Source: Ruminococcus sp. (lineage in GTDB: Bacteria > Bacillota > Clostridia > Oscillospirales > Ruminococcaceae). Taken from it: a stretch of DNA of 64,000 nucleotides. Under the pieces are notes generated by a model, which was not told the DNA's origin, searched no databases, and saw only the letters and a program-made list of their open reading frames with translations. Numbering within the stretch: position 1 is the stretch's first letter; every line of letters starts with the position of its first letter. A program made the position numbers and the translations under genes. The DNA lies in the NCBI GenBank assembly GCA_030533265.1, contig JAUNJM010000002.1, positions 17,328 to 81,327 of the forward strand. The letters are read 5' to 3'. Of the stretch, positions 19,001 to 26,366 are shown piece after piece.

Positions 19001-19629
19001 ATCTTAACGATCCTGAGCAAGAAAGTTACACAATTCCATACGGATACAAGCTCAGAGTTCGTGATGGAGATACTGTCAAAGCAGGTGACCTGCTCACTGA
19101 AGGTTCCATCTACCCTGCTGATATACTTGCTGTTAGCGGTGCTCAGGCTGTTCAGAACTATATCATCACAGAAGTTCAGAAGGTTTACCGTTTACAGGGT
19201 GTTGATATTAACGACAAGCATATCGAAGTTATCGTTCGTCAAATGATGAGAAAAGTCAAGGTTGAAGATTCAGGCAGCAGTTATCTGCTTCCTGGTGCAC
19301 TTGTTGACAGAAACGAAGTTGCTGCTATCAATGAGGAAATCCAGAAAGAAATTGATGCAGGTGACATCAACGCTAAGCTTGTTACTACTATTCCTGTACT
19401 TCAGGGTATTACAAAGGCTTCTTCCTACTCAGACAGCTTCCTGTCTGCTGCATCATTCCAGGAAACTACAAAGGCTCTTACTGATGCTGCTATCAAGGGC
19501 AAATCCGACAAGCTTCTCGGACTCAAGGAAAACGTTATTATCGGTAAGCTTATCCCTGCCGGAACAGGTATGGACGTTTACAACAACGTACAGATCGTCA
19601 AGAACGAAACTGTTACACAGAACGTATAA
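16075..19629 (+). CDS. rpoC: RNA polymerase beta-prime subunit
   Basis: The 1184-residue beta-prime subunit. The N-terminal zinc finger [20 protein letters not shown] lies near residues 60-79, the catalytic magnesium loop NADFDGD near 448-454, and the second zinc site ([11 protein letters not shown]) near 870. The trigger-loop region [16 protein letters not shown] follows. The start is a TTG at 16075: an in-frame stop sits just before it, GGTGAT lies five bases upstream, and [19 protein letters not shown] is the usual RpoC opening. It is 123 bases after rpoB in a region with short inverted repeats. Confidence 0.99.
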   Translation: MEFNVFESIKIGLASPEKIREWSYGVVDRPETINYRTQKPEKDGLFCEKIFGPTKDWECHCGKYKKIRFKGKVCERCGVEVTRAKVRRERMGHIELAAPVSHIWYFKGTPSRIGQMLEVSQKRLEEVLYFTKYIVIDPGNTALTKCEILSEKDYTEMREKYEDEFRAGMGAEAIKELLQEIDLDKLSNELKAELKDLPTGQKRIKLLKRLEIVEAFRLSGNRPEWMIMDVVPVIPPELRPMVMLDGGRYATSDLNDLYRRVINRNNRLKKMLELEAPDIIVRNEKRMLQEAVDALIDNGRHGRPVTGPNNRPFKSLSDMLKGKQGRFRQNLLGKRVDYSGRSVIVVGPELKMYQCGLPKEMALELFKPFVMKRLVDTNPSINIKSARKMVDRAKPEVWDALENVIQGHPVMLNRAPTLHRLGIQAFEPVLVEGRAIKLHPLVCTAFNADFDGDQMAVHLPISAEAQAEARFLMLAANNLLKPSDGRPVAVPSQDMLLGSYYLTLQKPGEKGEGKVFRDVNEALLAYDNGDVSLHAAIKVKITKQIGDRQVSKIIDATVGRLIFNENIPQDLGYVDRTNSDKQFDLEISFLVKKGQMSDLIDRCIQRHGTASTSEVLDKIKALGYKYSTKAAITVAVCDAEIPAEKKDILANADAAVDVVDRQYKRGYISREEKSKKFIEIWNKATDEVTDALKKSLDPYNPINMMADSGARGSISQIRQLAGMRGLIANTSGSTIEMPIRANYREGLNILEYFISSRGARKGLADTALRTADSGYLTRRLVDVSQDVIIREDDCGSDEGIDVFEIRSGREKIESLNERLIGRYLVEDLKDPNTGDVAISHDKLMNESDAQRVVEILEATGKDRIAIRSVLRCHAKHGVCAKCYGANLANGNVVQVGEAVGVISAQSIGEPGTQLTMRTFHTGGIASAEDITQGLPRVEELFEIRRPKGAAIVARIDGVVRIEEVKKNKQVIITKEDLNDPEQESYTIPYGYKLRVRDGDTVKAGDLLTEGSIYPADILAVSGAQAVQNYIITEVQKVYRLQGVDINDKHIEVIVRQMMRKVKVEDSGSSYLLPGALVDRNEVAAINEEIQKEIDAGDINAKLVTTIPVLQGITKASSYSDSFLSAASFQETTKALTDAAIKGKSDKLLGLKENVIIGKLIPAGTGMDVYNNVQIVKNETVTQNV

Positions 19630-19645
19630 TAGCTTATATACAAAG

Positions 19646-19676
19646 AAAACTGCATGGTTTGAAACCATGCAGTTTT
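19646..19676 (+). terminator. Terminator after rpoC
   Basis: A strong stem (AAAACTGCATG paired with CATGCAGTTTT, plus inner pairs) followed by TTTTTT, 16 bases after the rpoC stop. The A-run on the other side could also let it act on the converging ispF transcript. Confidence 0.92.
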
Positions 19677-19690
19677 TTATTGCAATTTTT

Positions 19691-20164
19691 TTATTTGTTT
19701 TCTACCAAGCATACAGCCGTAGCAGAAATACCCTTTTCCTCGCCTGTGAAACCGAGTTTTTCCTCCGTCGTTGCCTTGACAGATACCTGAGTTACACTGA
19801 TACTGCACGCATCTGCAATGTTCTGACGCATGGTATCAATGTACGGTGCAAGCTTCGGCTTCTGAGCACAGATAGTAGAATCAATATTGACAATACTATA
19901 ACCCTCATTATCCAGAATAGCACAAACATGACGCAACAGTTGAATACTGTCAGCACCCTTGTACTTCTCATCAGTGTCGGGAAAATGCTTTCCTATGTCA
20001 CCTAACGCAACAGCACCCAGAAGTGCATCCATAACAGCGTGAACAAGCACGTCAGCATCAGAGTGACCAAGCAGTCCCTTGTCATGTGGAATATCTACTC
20101 CACCGAGTATCAACTTTCTTTCCTCACAAAGCTTGTGAACATCGTAGCCATAACCAATTCTCAT
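19691..20164 (-). CDS. ispF: 2-C-methyl-D-erythritol 2,4-cyclodiphosphate synthase
   Basis: A 157-residue enzyme of the MEP isoprenoid pathway, making MEcPP from CDP-ME-2-phosphate. [12 protein letters not shown] opens it, with Asp and His as metal ligands; the family signature [18 protein letters not shown] lies near 41-58. [10 protein letters not shown] and the C-terminal [13 protein letters not shown] segment are typical. I choose the ATG at 20164, nine bases after AGGAG; an ATG three codons earlier abuts the ribosome site. It begins 12 bases after pheA, so the two share a transcript. Confidence 0.97.
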   Translation of the reverse strand: MRIGYGYDVHKLCEERKLILGGVDIPHDKGLLGHSDADVLVHAVMDALLGAVALGDIGKHFPDTDEKYKGADSIQLLRHVCAILDNEGYSIVNIDSTICAQKPKLAPYIDTMRQNIADACSISVTQVSVKATTEEKLGFTGEEKGISATAVCLVENK

Positions 20165-20176
20165 ACCACACATCTC

Positions 20177-21295
20177 CTAAACCTCAGAATAGTTTCCCAG
20201 AAACTTGAAGTATGAAAGCTCCGAGTTAAGCTCATTTATGAGCTTTATAACATCCGGAGATGATATACTCCCCTCAAAATCAAGGTAAAAAATAACGTCA
20301 AAATCAGTGTTTGCAATAGGCATACTCTCGATCATACAAAGGTTCAGCCCTGCAACTGAAAACTTTGTGAGCAAGCGGTAAAGTGATGATGAAGTATGTG
20401 GCAATGCAAGTGAAACTGAAATTATGTCAGCATTTTCAGGACAAAGATTCTTCTTTGAAATGAGCATGAACTTTGTATAATTCTCCTGCACGTTTGCAAT
20501 GCTGTGTTCAAGAATCTCAAGTCCGAGGTCTTCAGCACAAACGGTTGAACAGATAGCTCCCAAAGGTTTGTCTGAGCTTTTTATGTAGCATGCAGCAAGT
20601 GATGTGTTCGAGTATGTATGCGTCTTAAATCCATGCTTTTTGATAAACTCAGAACACTGCATAATGCCCTGCTCATGAGAATAAATTGACTTTATATCCT
20701 CCAGCTTGACACCCTTTTTGACAGCAAGACAATGGTCAACCTTTACCTTTGTCTGAGCACAAATCTTGAAATTATGTATCCTCATAAGACTGTATGTCTG
20801 TATCACTGAGCCTGTTGTACTGTTTGCAAAAGGAAGAACTCCAAACTCAGCGTCACCATTCTCAACGGCATTGAAAACCTCATCAAAATTTTCATAGAAA
20901 ACAGTTTTACCGCCTTTGATAAACTGAGTGCTTGCGATATGCGAATATGATCCAACCGTTCCCGGAACGGCTACAACAGGTGAGCCTGTAAGATCAAGCT
21001 TTTCAAACTCTATCGGGTTACTGTCAGAAAAGAATTTCTGATATTGCTTGCACTTTGAAATATCCATAAGCGTTGTAAAAAACACCTCAGCAGAGTTACC
21101 AAGCTCCTCAGGAACGTTGTTACGCACCTTTTTGATTATTTCATTTTCACGATCGGCCTGAAAAACAGGCATATTATTCTTTATCTTATATTCAGCTACT
21201 CCGAAACTACATTCCATACGCTTTTTAAATAGCTCGATAATCTCATTGTCAATATCGTTAATATTCTGTCTGAGTTCTTTAAGATCCACGTCCAT
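20177..21295 (-). CDS. pheA: Bifunctional chorismate mutase/prephenate dehydratase
   Basis: A 372-residue P-protein. The AroQ-type chorismate mutase domain covers about residues 1-85 (LRQNINDIDNEIIELFKKRM). The prephenate dehydratase domain follows from about 105 (VAVPGTVGSYSHIASTQF, then ANSTTGSVIQTYSLM). A C-terminal ACT domain near 285-360 contains the LCMIESMP segment, the phenylalanine feedback region (canonically ESRP). It converts chorismate to phenylpyruvate. AAGGGG precedes the ATG. It lies upstream of ispF on the same strand. Confidence 0.95.
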   Translation of the reverse strand: MDVDLKELRQNINDIDNEIIELFKKRMECSFGVAEYKIKNNMPVFQADRENEIIKKVRNNVPEELGNSAEVFFTTLMDISKCKQYQKFFSDSNPIEFEKLDLTGSPVVAVPGTVGSYSHIASTQFIKGGKTVFYENFDEVFNAVENGDAEFGVLPFANSTTGSVIQTYSLMRIHNFKICAQTKVKVDHCLAVKKGVKLEDIKSIYSHEQGIMQCSEFIKKHGFKTHTYSNTSLAACYIKSSDKPLGAICSTVCAEDLGLEILEHSIANVQENYTKFMLISKKNLCPENADIISVSLALPHTSSSLYRLLTKFSVAGLNLCMIESMPIANTDFDVIFYLDFEGSISSPDVIKLINELNSELSYFKFLGNYSEV

Positions 21296-21368
21296 GACCC
21301 CTTTTTATTTATTCTGAAATATAATTATATCATATTTTTCTCTCTTCTGCAAGTAAAGCGAATAAAAA

Positions 21369-21392
21369 AACACAGCCAAAAAGGGCTGTGTT
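21369..21392 (-). terminator. Terminator after nrdG
   Basis: A nine-pair stem (AACACAGCC with GGCTGTGTT) and, on the minus strand, a tail of seven T. It separates nrdG from pheA. Confidence 0.85.
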
Positions 21393-21489
21393 AATTCATA
21401 AAAGATCAATCCACTATGTTTCTTCTCCCCAAATATCTGTTTTGAATATTTTTCATTCAACAAAATCTTTTATAAATCTATTTGTTTTT

Positions 21490-22020
21490 TTACATCACTG
21501 ACAACTGCTCCTGAGAAAGTGCAACAACTTCCCCTTTTTCAAGAGATTTCTGAACGTCAATGTATCGCTGATTAGAGCTTCCCATAAACTTTAGTTCCAG
21601 ACTGCGTTTTGCAAGTACAAACGGACCGTCAACAAGATAATCAAGCCTTTTCAGTAACTCCATGTAGCCGTTTTTCTCATCAGCATGAGCCACCAGATAC
21701 TCGAATGTATAACCCGTGTAAGCCATGACATTCATTTTAAACGCTTTATGAGCATGAATCCTGTCTGCAAGCTCTGCAAGAGGCTTTGCCTGACAGAATG
21801 GATCACCACCACTGAAAGTCACTCCGTCAAGAATGGGATCTCTTATTATCATCTCAAAAATATCGTCAGTGTCCTCCCAGCGACCACCATCAAAATCATG
21901 AGTATCAGGATTGTGACAACCCTCACAGTTATGCGGACACCCCTGAGTAAACACAGCAAATCTTATTCCCGGACCGTCAACAATAGACTCGTTTATTAGT
22001 CCTGCAATTTTAATTTTCAT
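21490..22020 (-). CDS. nrdG: Anaerobic ribonucleotide reductase activating protein (radical SAM)
   Basis: A 176-residue radical SAM activase. The [4Fe-4S] motif CPHNCEGC lies at about residues 29-36, preceded by GIRFAVFTQG; the SAM-binding TFSGGDPF follows near 67-74. NrdG abstracts a hydrogen from the C-terminal glycine of NrdD to form the glycyl radical. GGGAG precedes the ATG. Its expected partner nrdD lies upstream on the same strand but is separated from it by a broken acyltransferase gene, and that NrdD appears to lack the target glycine region. Confidence 0.95.
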   Translation of the reverse strand: MKIKIAGLINESIVDGPGIRFAVFTQGCPHNCEGCHNPDTHDFDGGRWEDTDDIFEMIIRDPILDGVTFSGGDPFCQAKPLAELADRIHAHKAFKMNVMAYTGYTFEYLVAHADEKNGYMELLKRLDYLVDGPFVLAKRSLELKFMGSSNQRYIDVQKSLEKGEVVALSQEQLSVM

Positions 22021-22040
22021 TTTTATTCTCCCAATATTTC

Positions 22041-22067
22041 AAAAGCCGTATATATCATACGGCTTTT
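22041..22067 (-). terminator. Terminator after the acyltransferase pseudogene
   Basis: An 11-pair stem (AAAAGCCGTAT with ATACGGCTTTT) and a five-base loop, just after the acyltransferase stop and just before nrdG. If efficient it would cut nrdG off from the nrdD transcript. Confidence 0.75.
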
Positions 22068-22074
22068 AATACTA

Positions 22075-23123
22075 TCATTTGCCTAACATTATTAATGACA
22101 ATAGCTTTGATTTTCTAATTATAGTTCTGCTTATAATCATCGGAATAATAACACCTAAAGCTGTCGCTATAACTACAGTAATATAAGAGTTGATTCCGAT
22201 AATATTATTCAGAGCAATTGCACCCATTGCTACACAATACGGATTATGCATCAAATAAATATCGTATGAATAATCACCGATTTTATTAATAATTGAACCC
22301 GAAGCTTTCAGGATTCTTGTGTTTTCAATATAAACCGCAAGACCATATAACAACCATACACCCAAGAAGCCAATAATATACTTTACCAAAAGCTGAATGG
22401 ATTCATTAAAATCAATATTAATCATAACAATTCTTAGAACACTGAACATGATAAATGCAATCGTAACAATAGAAAATGCAATCGGCTTTTTTATTTTTCT
22501 TATTAAGCTGGAAACGGAATTGTTATTACATATAAATCTTCCAAAAAAGAAGAAAACACACCACACAAAAAAACGTCCGATAATATGAGGAAATTCAATA
22601 TACCTTGTCAAGAACCCAAGAAACAGTGCTATCGGGAGCATGATAACATTACTTCCATATTTATTAATAATGATATTAACTACAAAGAAAAGGAAAAGAA
22701 CATATAAAAACCAAAGGTGCTCTGTGTAAAATTTATTGTATGTCAAAAGCCCTTTACCAGATCCCATAAACTCATTTGTTCAAATCCGGCCTTTGTCAAA
22801 AGTCCACCTATTCCATTACTTAAATATGCAACTTGCACCCCGATCCATAGCAATATAGTCCAAAAAGCATACGGAAGTAATAAATGTTTTGCTTTCAAAG
22901 CAATAAAGCGTACCTTTTTACCATTCGCTGTATATTTTTCAAGCTTATTTTCAAACAAATATCCTGAAATAATAAAGAAAGCCGGCATGTGAAAGCATGT
23001 AATAATCTGCCATATGTTTTTCAAGATTACCGTGTCTTCAACACGAGCAATCGCATGACTTATCAATACTACAATTATTGACAGACCCCTTAATATTTGT
23101 ATAGTATTTATTTTAGATTTCAC
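22075..23123 (-). pseudogene. Acyltransferase family 3 membrane protein, split by a -1 frameshift
   Basis: Two overlapping reading frames together encode one acyltransferase_3 (OafA/YrhL-like) integral membrane protein. The first part has ILRGLSIIVVLISHAIAR, with the usual His, and MPAFFIISGYLFE. It ends at a TGA at 22743 after DLVKGF. The second part (from about 22755) continues in the -1 frame as GLLTYNKFYTEHLWFLY and runs through about seven helices. Restoring one base in the GGG run gives a continuous protein of about 350 residues. The junction is A-AAG-GGC in frame, a canonical slippery heptamer. A GTG at 23123 or a TTG at 23135 could start it; neither has a good ribosome site. The gene is richer in A and T than its neighbours and may be acquired. 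Confidence 0.7.
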
Positions 23124-23180
23124 GATTTTTACCAATCTTTAATATATATTCGCCTGTAATATTCACAATATAAGTCTAAT

Positions 23181-25439
23181 TTAATTACAGCAATCAGGCA
23201 TTTTTATTCTCTTGATTCGCTCGGTTCTTATTTTTGAGTGTTCAGCCTCACTTCTGCCACACTTTGGACATTTATCACCGATAATACCTGTGTATCCACA
23301 AACAGGGTCACGGTCAACAGGATGGTTGACTGAGCCATATCCAATACCCGATTCTTTCATGCAACGGATAACTTTTTCAAATGCTGTAAGGTTCTGCAAT
23401 GGATCACCGTCAAGCTCAATATAGCTGATGTGACCTGCATTAGTAAGATTATGATAAGGAGCTTCAATCTTGATCTTATCAAAAGCATTAATGTTATAAT
23501 ATACAGGAACATGGAAAGAGTTGGTATAATAATCTCTGTCAGTAACGCCTTCTATCTTACCATAACGCTGAGCATCCATGCGTACAAATCTTCCTGAAAG
23601 TCCCTCAGCAGGAGTAGCAAGCAATGAGAAGTTAAGACCTGTTCTTGCAGATTCCTCGTCCATTCTTGCTCTCATACGGCTGATGATTTCCATACCAAGC
23701 TCTCTTGCTTCCTCAGATTCACCGTGATGCTTGCCGATAAGAGCTTTCAGACACTCAGCCAATCCGATAAATCCTACTGACAATGTACCGTGTTTGAGAA
23801 CCTCACCAACCTCGTCATCATAGTCAAGCTTTTCAGAGTCAATCCACACACCCTGTCCCATAAGGAATGGATAATTTTTAACCTTCTTTGAAGACTGGAT
23901 TCTGAAACGGTGCATGAGCTGGTCAATACACAGATCCATAATCTCATCAAGACTGTCATAGAAAGCACCGATATTGCCCTGAGCATTGATACCAAGACGG
24001 GGCAGGTTGATTGATGTGAACGAAAGATTTCCTCTGCCTGTTACGATCTCTCTAGAAGGATCGTAATTGTTACCGATAACACGAGTACGACAACCCATGT
24101 AAGCAATCTCTGTATCAGGATCACCTTCCTTGTAATAAGGAAGATTGAATGGAGCATCAATAAACGAGAAGTTCGGGAACAATCTCTTTGCCGAAACTCT
24201 GCAAGCCAGTTTAAAGAGATCATAGTTAGGATCAGTAGGGTTATAGTTTATTCCTTCTTTTACCTTGAAAATATGAATAGGGAAAATCGGTGTTTCACCA
24301 TTTCCAAGACCTGCCTCTTCAGCAAGCAGAATGTTCTTGATTACCATTCTTCCCTCGATTGATGTGTCAGTACCATAGTTGATTGAGCTGAAAGGAGTCT
24401 GAGCACCTGCACGGGAGTTCATTGTATTGAGGTTGTGTACCAAAGCTTCCATAGCCTGATATGTAGCACGGTCAGTTTCCTTAACAGCAGTTTTATACGC
24501 AAAATCCTGTATCTTTTTCACTGTTTCAGCATTTGCAAATGCAAGAAGCATTTCAGCTTCTGCTTCCTGATAACCATTATCATTAGCAAGTGTTGGAACA
24601 AGTCCTTTTTCTTTTTCGATATTTTCAGCAATCTTCTTTGCAATATCAAGAGAATCTGTCACATTGCCAAGCAATGCCAATCCTCTGTGAATATTATCGC
24701 GATAACGGTGCCTGAAAGTTTTCTTTACACCGTCAGCCATGTCGTAGTCAAACTTAGGAATAGACTGTCCACCATGCTGGTCATTCTGGTTAGACTGGAT
24801 AGCAATACAAGCAAGTGCCGCATAGCTTGAAATCTCATTCGGAGTTCTCAGATAACCATGACCGGTTGAGAAACCATTCTTATAAAGTTTTTTCAGATCA
24901 ATCTGGCAGCAGGTAGTAGTAAGAGTATAGAAATCCATATCGTGAATGTGAATATCACCCTCAGCATGAGCCTTTGCATGCTTAGGATCGAGAACATACA
25001 TCTCATAGAACTCCTTAGCACCAACAGAACCATACTTGAGCATAGTACCCATTGCAGTGTCGCCATCAATATTTGCATTTTCACGCTTAAGGTCACTATC
25101 TTTTGCAGACTTGAATGTAAGGTCCTCATAAACCTTCATAAGACGAGTATTCATTTCTCTTGCACGAGTACGTGTACTTCTATAAAGAATGTAGGATTTA
25201 GCGGTAGCAGCATGGCCTTCTTCGATAAGTACCTTTTCAACGCAGTCCTGAATCTCCTCAACAGTTGGAGAAGTCAGATTCATGCTCATAAGCATATCTA
25301 CAACCTTACCTGAAAGCTCCAAAGCCTCCTCATAGTCGCTTCCACCAACCGACTGTGCAGCCTTGTATATAGCATTAGCGATTTTTTCAATGTTGAATGT
25401 AACGTTTCTTCCGTCTCTCTTTTTAATTTTGATAATCAT
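23181..25439 (-). CDS. nrdD: Class III (anaerobic) ribonucleoside-triphosphate reductase, apparently without the glycyl-radical tail
   Basis: A 752-residue NrdD. An ATP-cone starts at MIIKIKKRDGRNV, and the catalytic barrel includes HIHDMDFY and MNSRAGAQTPFSSINYG. The C-terminal zinc region has DPVCGYTGIIGDKCPKCGR. The protein then reads RIKRIKMPDCCN and stops. Family members normally continue after the matching RIRRI with a TGYLVG-type glycyl-radical loop and about 20 more residues. That segment is missing, and no other frame restores it before the acyltransferase gene. The start is the ATG at 25439 with GGAGG eight bases upstream. Two promoters and NrdR-like boxes precede it. It could be inactive, completed in trans, or an assembly artefact. 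Confidence 0.9.
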   Translation of the reverse strand: MIIKIKKRDGRNVTFNIEKIANAIYKAAQSVGGSDYEEALELSGKVVDMLMSMNLTSPTVEEIQDCVEKVLIEEGHAATAKSYILYRSTRTRAREMNTRLMKVYEDLTFKSAKDSDLKRENANIDGDTAMGTMLKYGSVGAKEFYEMYVLDPKHAKAHAEGDIHIHDMDFYTLTTTCCQIDLKKLYKNGFSTGHGYLRTPNEISSYAALACIAIQSNQNDQHGGQSIPKFDYDMADGVKKTFRHRYRDNIHRGLALLGNVTDSLDIAKKIAENIEKEKGLVPTLANDNGYQEAEAEMLLAFANAETVKKIQDFAYKTAVKETDRATYQAMEALVHNLNTMNSRAGAQTPFSSINYGTDTSIEGRMVIKNILLAEEAGLGNGETPIFPIHIFKVKEGINYNPTDPNYDLFKLACRVSAKRLFPNFSFIDAPFNLPYYKEGDPDTEIAYMGCRTRVIGNNYDPSREIVTGRGNLSFTSINLPRLGINAQGNIGAFYDSLDEIMDLCIDQLMHRFRIQSSKKVKNYPFLMGQGVWIDSEKLDYDDEVGEVLKHGTLSVGFIGLAECLKALIGKHHGESEEARELGMEIISRMRARMDEESARTGLNFSLLATPAEGLSGRFVRMDAQRYGKIEGVTDRDYYTNSFHVPVYYNINAFDKIKIEAPYHNLTNAGHISYIELDGDPLQNLTAFEKVIRCMKESGIGYGSVNHPVDRDPVCGYTGIIGDKCPKCGRSEAEHSKIRTERIKRIKMPDCCN

Positions 25440-25498
25440 TATTTCTTCCTCCGTCATTAATTTCTATTTATTGCGAATCAATATCCTGCAAGCGTCAA

Positions 25499-25514
25499 AC
25501 ACAAGATATAGTAT
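25499..25514. promoter_or_regulatory. NrdR-like box 1
   Basis: ACACAAGATATAGTAT. Against the NrdR-box pattern as I recall it (acaCwATATaTwGtgt) it agrees at 14 of 16 positions on either strand. It lies downstream of the P2 start point. Confidence 0.65.
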
Positions 25515-25530
25515 CTCATAAGCAACTATA

Positions 25531-25546
25531 CACAAGTATATAGTAT
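25531..25546. promoter_or_regulatory. NrdR-like box 2
   Basis: CACAAGTATATAGTAT, a weaker match that fits better with one extra central base. It starts 32 bases from box 1, about three helical turns, the usual spacing of paired NrdR boxes. It overlaps the -10 of promoter P2. Confidence 0.55.
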
Positions 25547-25563
25547 TAATTTGATTAAGTCAA
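25535..25563 (-). promoter_or_regulatory. nrdD promoter P2
   Basis: Minus strand: TTGACT, 17 bases, TATACT. Overlapped by NrdR-like box 2. About 95 bases upstream of the nrdD start. Confidence 0.7.
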
Positions 25564-25661
25564 GTGGATTTCTGACAAAATAAAGGGTGTTTTTTTGTGC
25601 AAGCTATACAAATACGAAAGTCTATAATTTTCTTCTTGCATTTTGAAAATTAAGATTTCCG

Positions 25662-25688
25662 AGCTGTAAAGTTTTAAACTTTACAGCT
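25662..25688 (-). repeat. Perfect 13-base inverted repeat in the nrdD leader
   Basis: AGCTGTAAAGTTT, one T, then AAACTTTACAGCT. No T-run follows on the minus strand, so it is not a simple terminator. A related imperfect repeat (TGTAAGGCT with AGCTTTACA) lies at 25711-25731. Confidence 0.6.
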
Positions 25689-25722
25689 TATTCTGATAAT
25701 TACCATTGTAAGGCTTTTAGCT

Positions 25723-25830
25723 TTACAGAACATCTTCCCTAATTAATGGGGTTTTTATGCTTTTAGACAGAAAATCAACTGAATAGCACAAATCCTCAGT
25801 ATTAAAAAACAGATTCGTTTTTTTGGACAT
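25723..25830 (-). CDS. Possible 35-codon ORF downstream of nrdD promoter P1
   Basis: An ATG-initiated frame of 35 codons beginning MSKKTNLFF and ending LIREDVL, with its TAA inside the smaller of the two leader hairpins. Its ATG falls almost exactly at the predicted P1 transcription start, with no Shine-Dalgarno site, so it would have to be leaderless. I recognise no family. It may be a leader peptide or chance. Confidence 0.2.
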   Translation of the reverse strand: MSKKTNLFFNTEDLCYSVDFLSKSIKTPLIREDVL

Positions 25831-25835
25831 AAAAA

Positions 25836-25864
25836 ATAACATCAACCACAACATATAGTGTCAA
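25836..25864 (-). promoter_or_regulatory. Upstream promoter P1 with an NrdR-like box
   Basis: Minus strand: TTGACA, 17 bases, TGTTAT. The spacer and -35 are overlapped by CCACAACATATAGTGT (25846-25861), which agrees with the NrdR-box pattern at 14 of 16 positions. A weaker copy lies near 25879. Transcripts from here would carry a leader of almost 400 bases into nrdD. Confidence 0.5.
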
Positions 25865-25945
25865 GCGAATAAGCTTAACGACAGCATATTGTATTCTTTT
25901 TTTGACATATCAATCATATTTATTTTTATATGTTGTGCTATAATA

Positions 25946-25978
25946 AAAAAACAGGCACAGAAATCTGTGACTGTTTTT
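25946..25978 (-). terminator. Terminator after the 66-residue membrane protein gene
   Basis: A stem of AAAACAG and CACAG with complementary arms around AAAT, followed on the minus strand by seven T. It lies five bases after the stop codon. Confidence 0.85.
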
Positions 25979-25982
25979 CCTG

Positions 25983-26183
25983 CTAATTCACAATAACCTG
26001 CGATGACTCTTCAAACGTGTAATCATGAGTAACGACCGATTCACCAATTTCATGACTCACAACATCAGTTATCGTTGTATTCATCATATAGGCACAGAAT
26101 CCAACAATAAAGACAAAAATCGCAACAAGTGCAAGCAGGTCAATACGATATTTTAGCTTCTTTTTTTCCTTCTTCTTTGACAT
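25983..26183 (-). CDS. Small single-pass membrane protein, unknown function
   Basis: A 66-residue protein: a very basic N-terminus (MSKKKEKKKLKYR), one hydrophobic helix at about residues 16-34 (LALVAIFVFIVGFCAYMM), then a polar, slightly acidic tail. The topology suggests a short cytoplasmic end and an outer tail of about 30 residues. AAGGAAG lies upstream of the ATG at 26183; a TTG six codons earlier is less likely. It has its own strong terminator. I recognise no family. It stands alone between nrdD and the divergent asnB. Confidence 0.65.
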   Translation of the reverse strand: MSKKKEKKKLKYRIDLLALVAIFVFIVGFCAYMMNTTITDVVSHEIGESVVTHDYTFEESSQVIVN

Positions 26184-26294
26184 ATTTATCTTCCTTATCA
26201 ATTAATCTCTCAATATTATAACTTATTTTCACTCTTTTTTCAAGTCCTTTTTTATCCAACTATTTAAAACATCCAGCTTCACTGTGTAAAACTA

Positions 26295-26323
26295 TTGCCA
26301 AACTAAGTGCGTTGATGTATAAT
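26295..26323 (+). promoter_or_regulatory. asnB promoter
   Basis: TTGCCA, 17 bases, TATAAT, 43 bases before the asnB start. The leader is too short for a T-box or other riboswitch. Confidence 0.8.
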
Positions 26324-26366
26324 AATAGTATTGATTTTAATTTTATTATGAAATGAGGCATTTGTT

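Larger units (their letters stand above)
25440..25982 (-). other. nrdD upstream region with two promoters and a structured leader
   Basis: This 543-base region contains promoter P2 with two NrdR-like boxes, promoter P1 with one box, two inverted repeats at 25662-25688 and 25711-25731, a 35-codon reading frame, and the terminator of the next gene. Arms of the two repeats share the words TGTAAAG and CTTTACA, so alternative pairings are possible. No long gene is present. Confidence 0.6.

Noticed and set aside
23100-23180. A hidden glycyl-radical tail of nrdD in another frame
   Set aside because: The +1 frame reads KCLIAVIKLDLYCEYYRR and the other frame stops at once; neither resembles the TGYLVG tail.
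25902-25930. A plus-strand TTGACA with TTTATA 17 bases on
   Set aside because: No plus-strand gene follows before asnB, which has its own better promoter; the -10 is weak.
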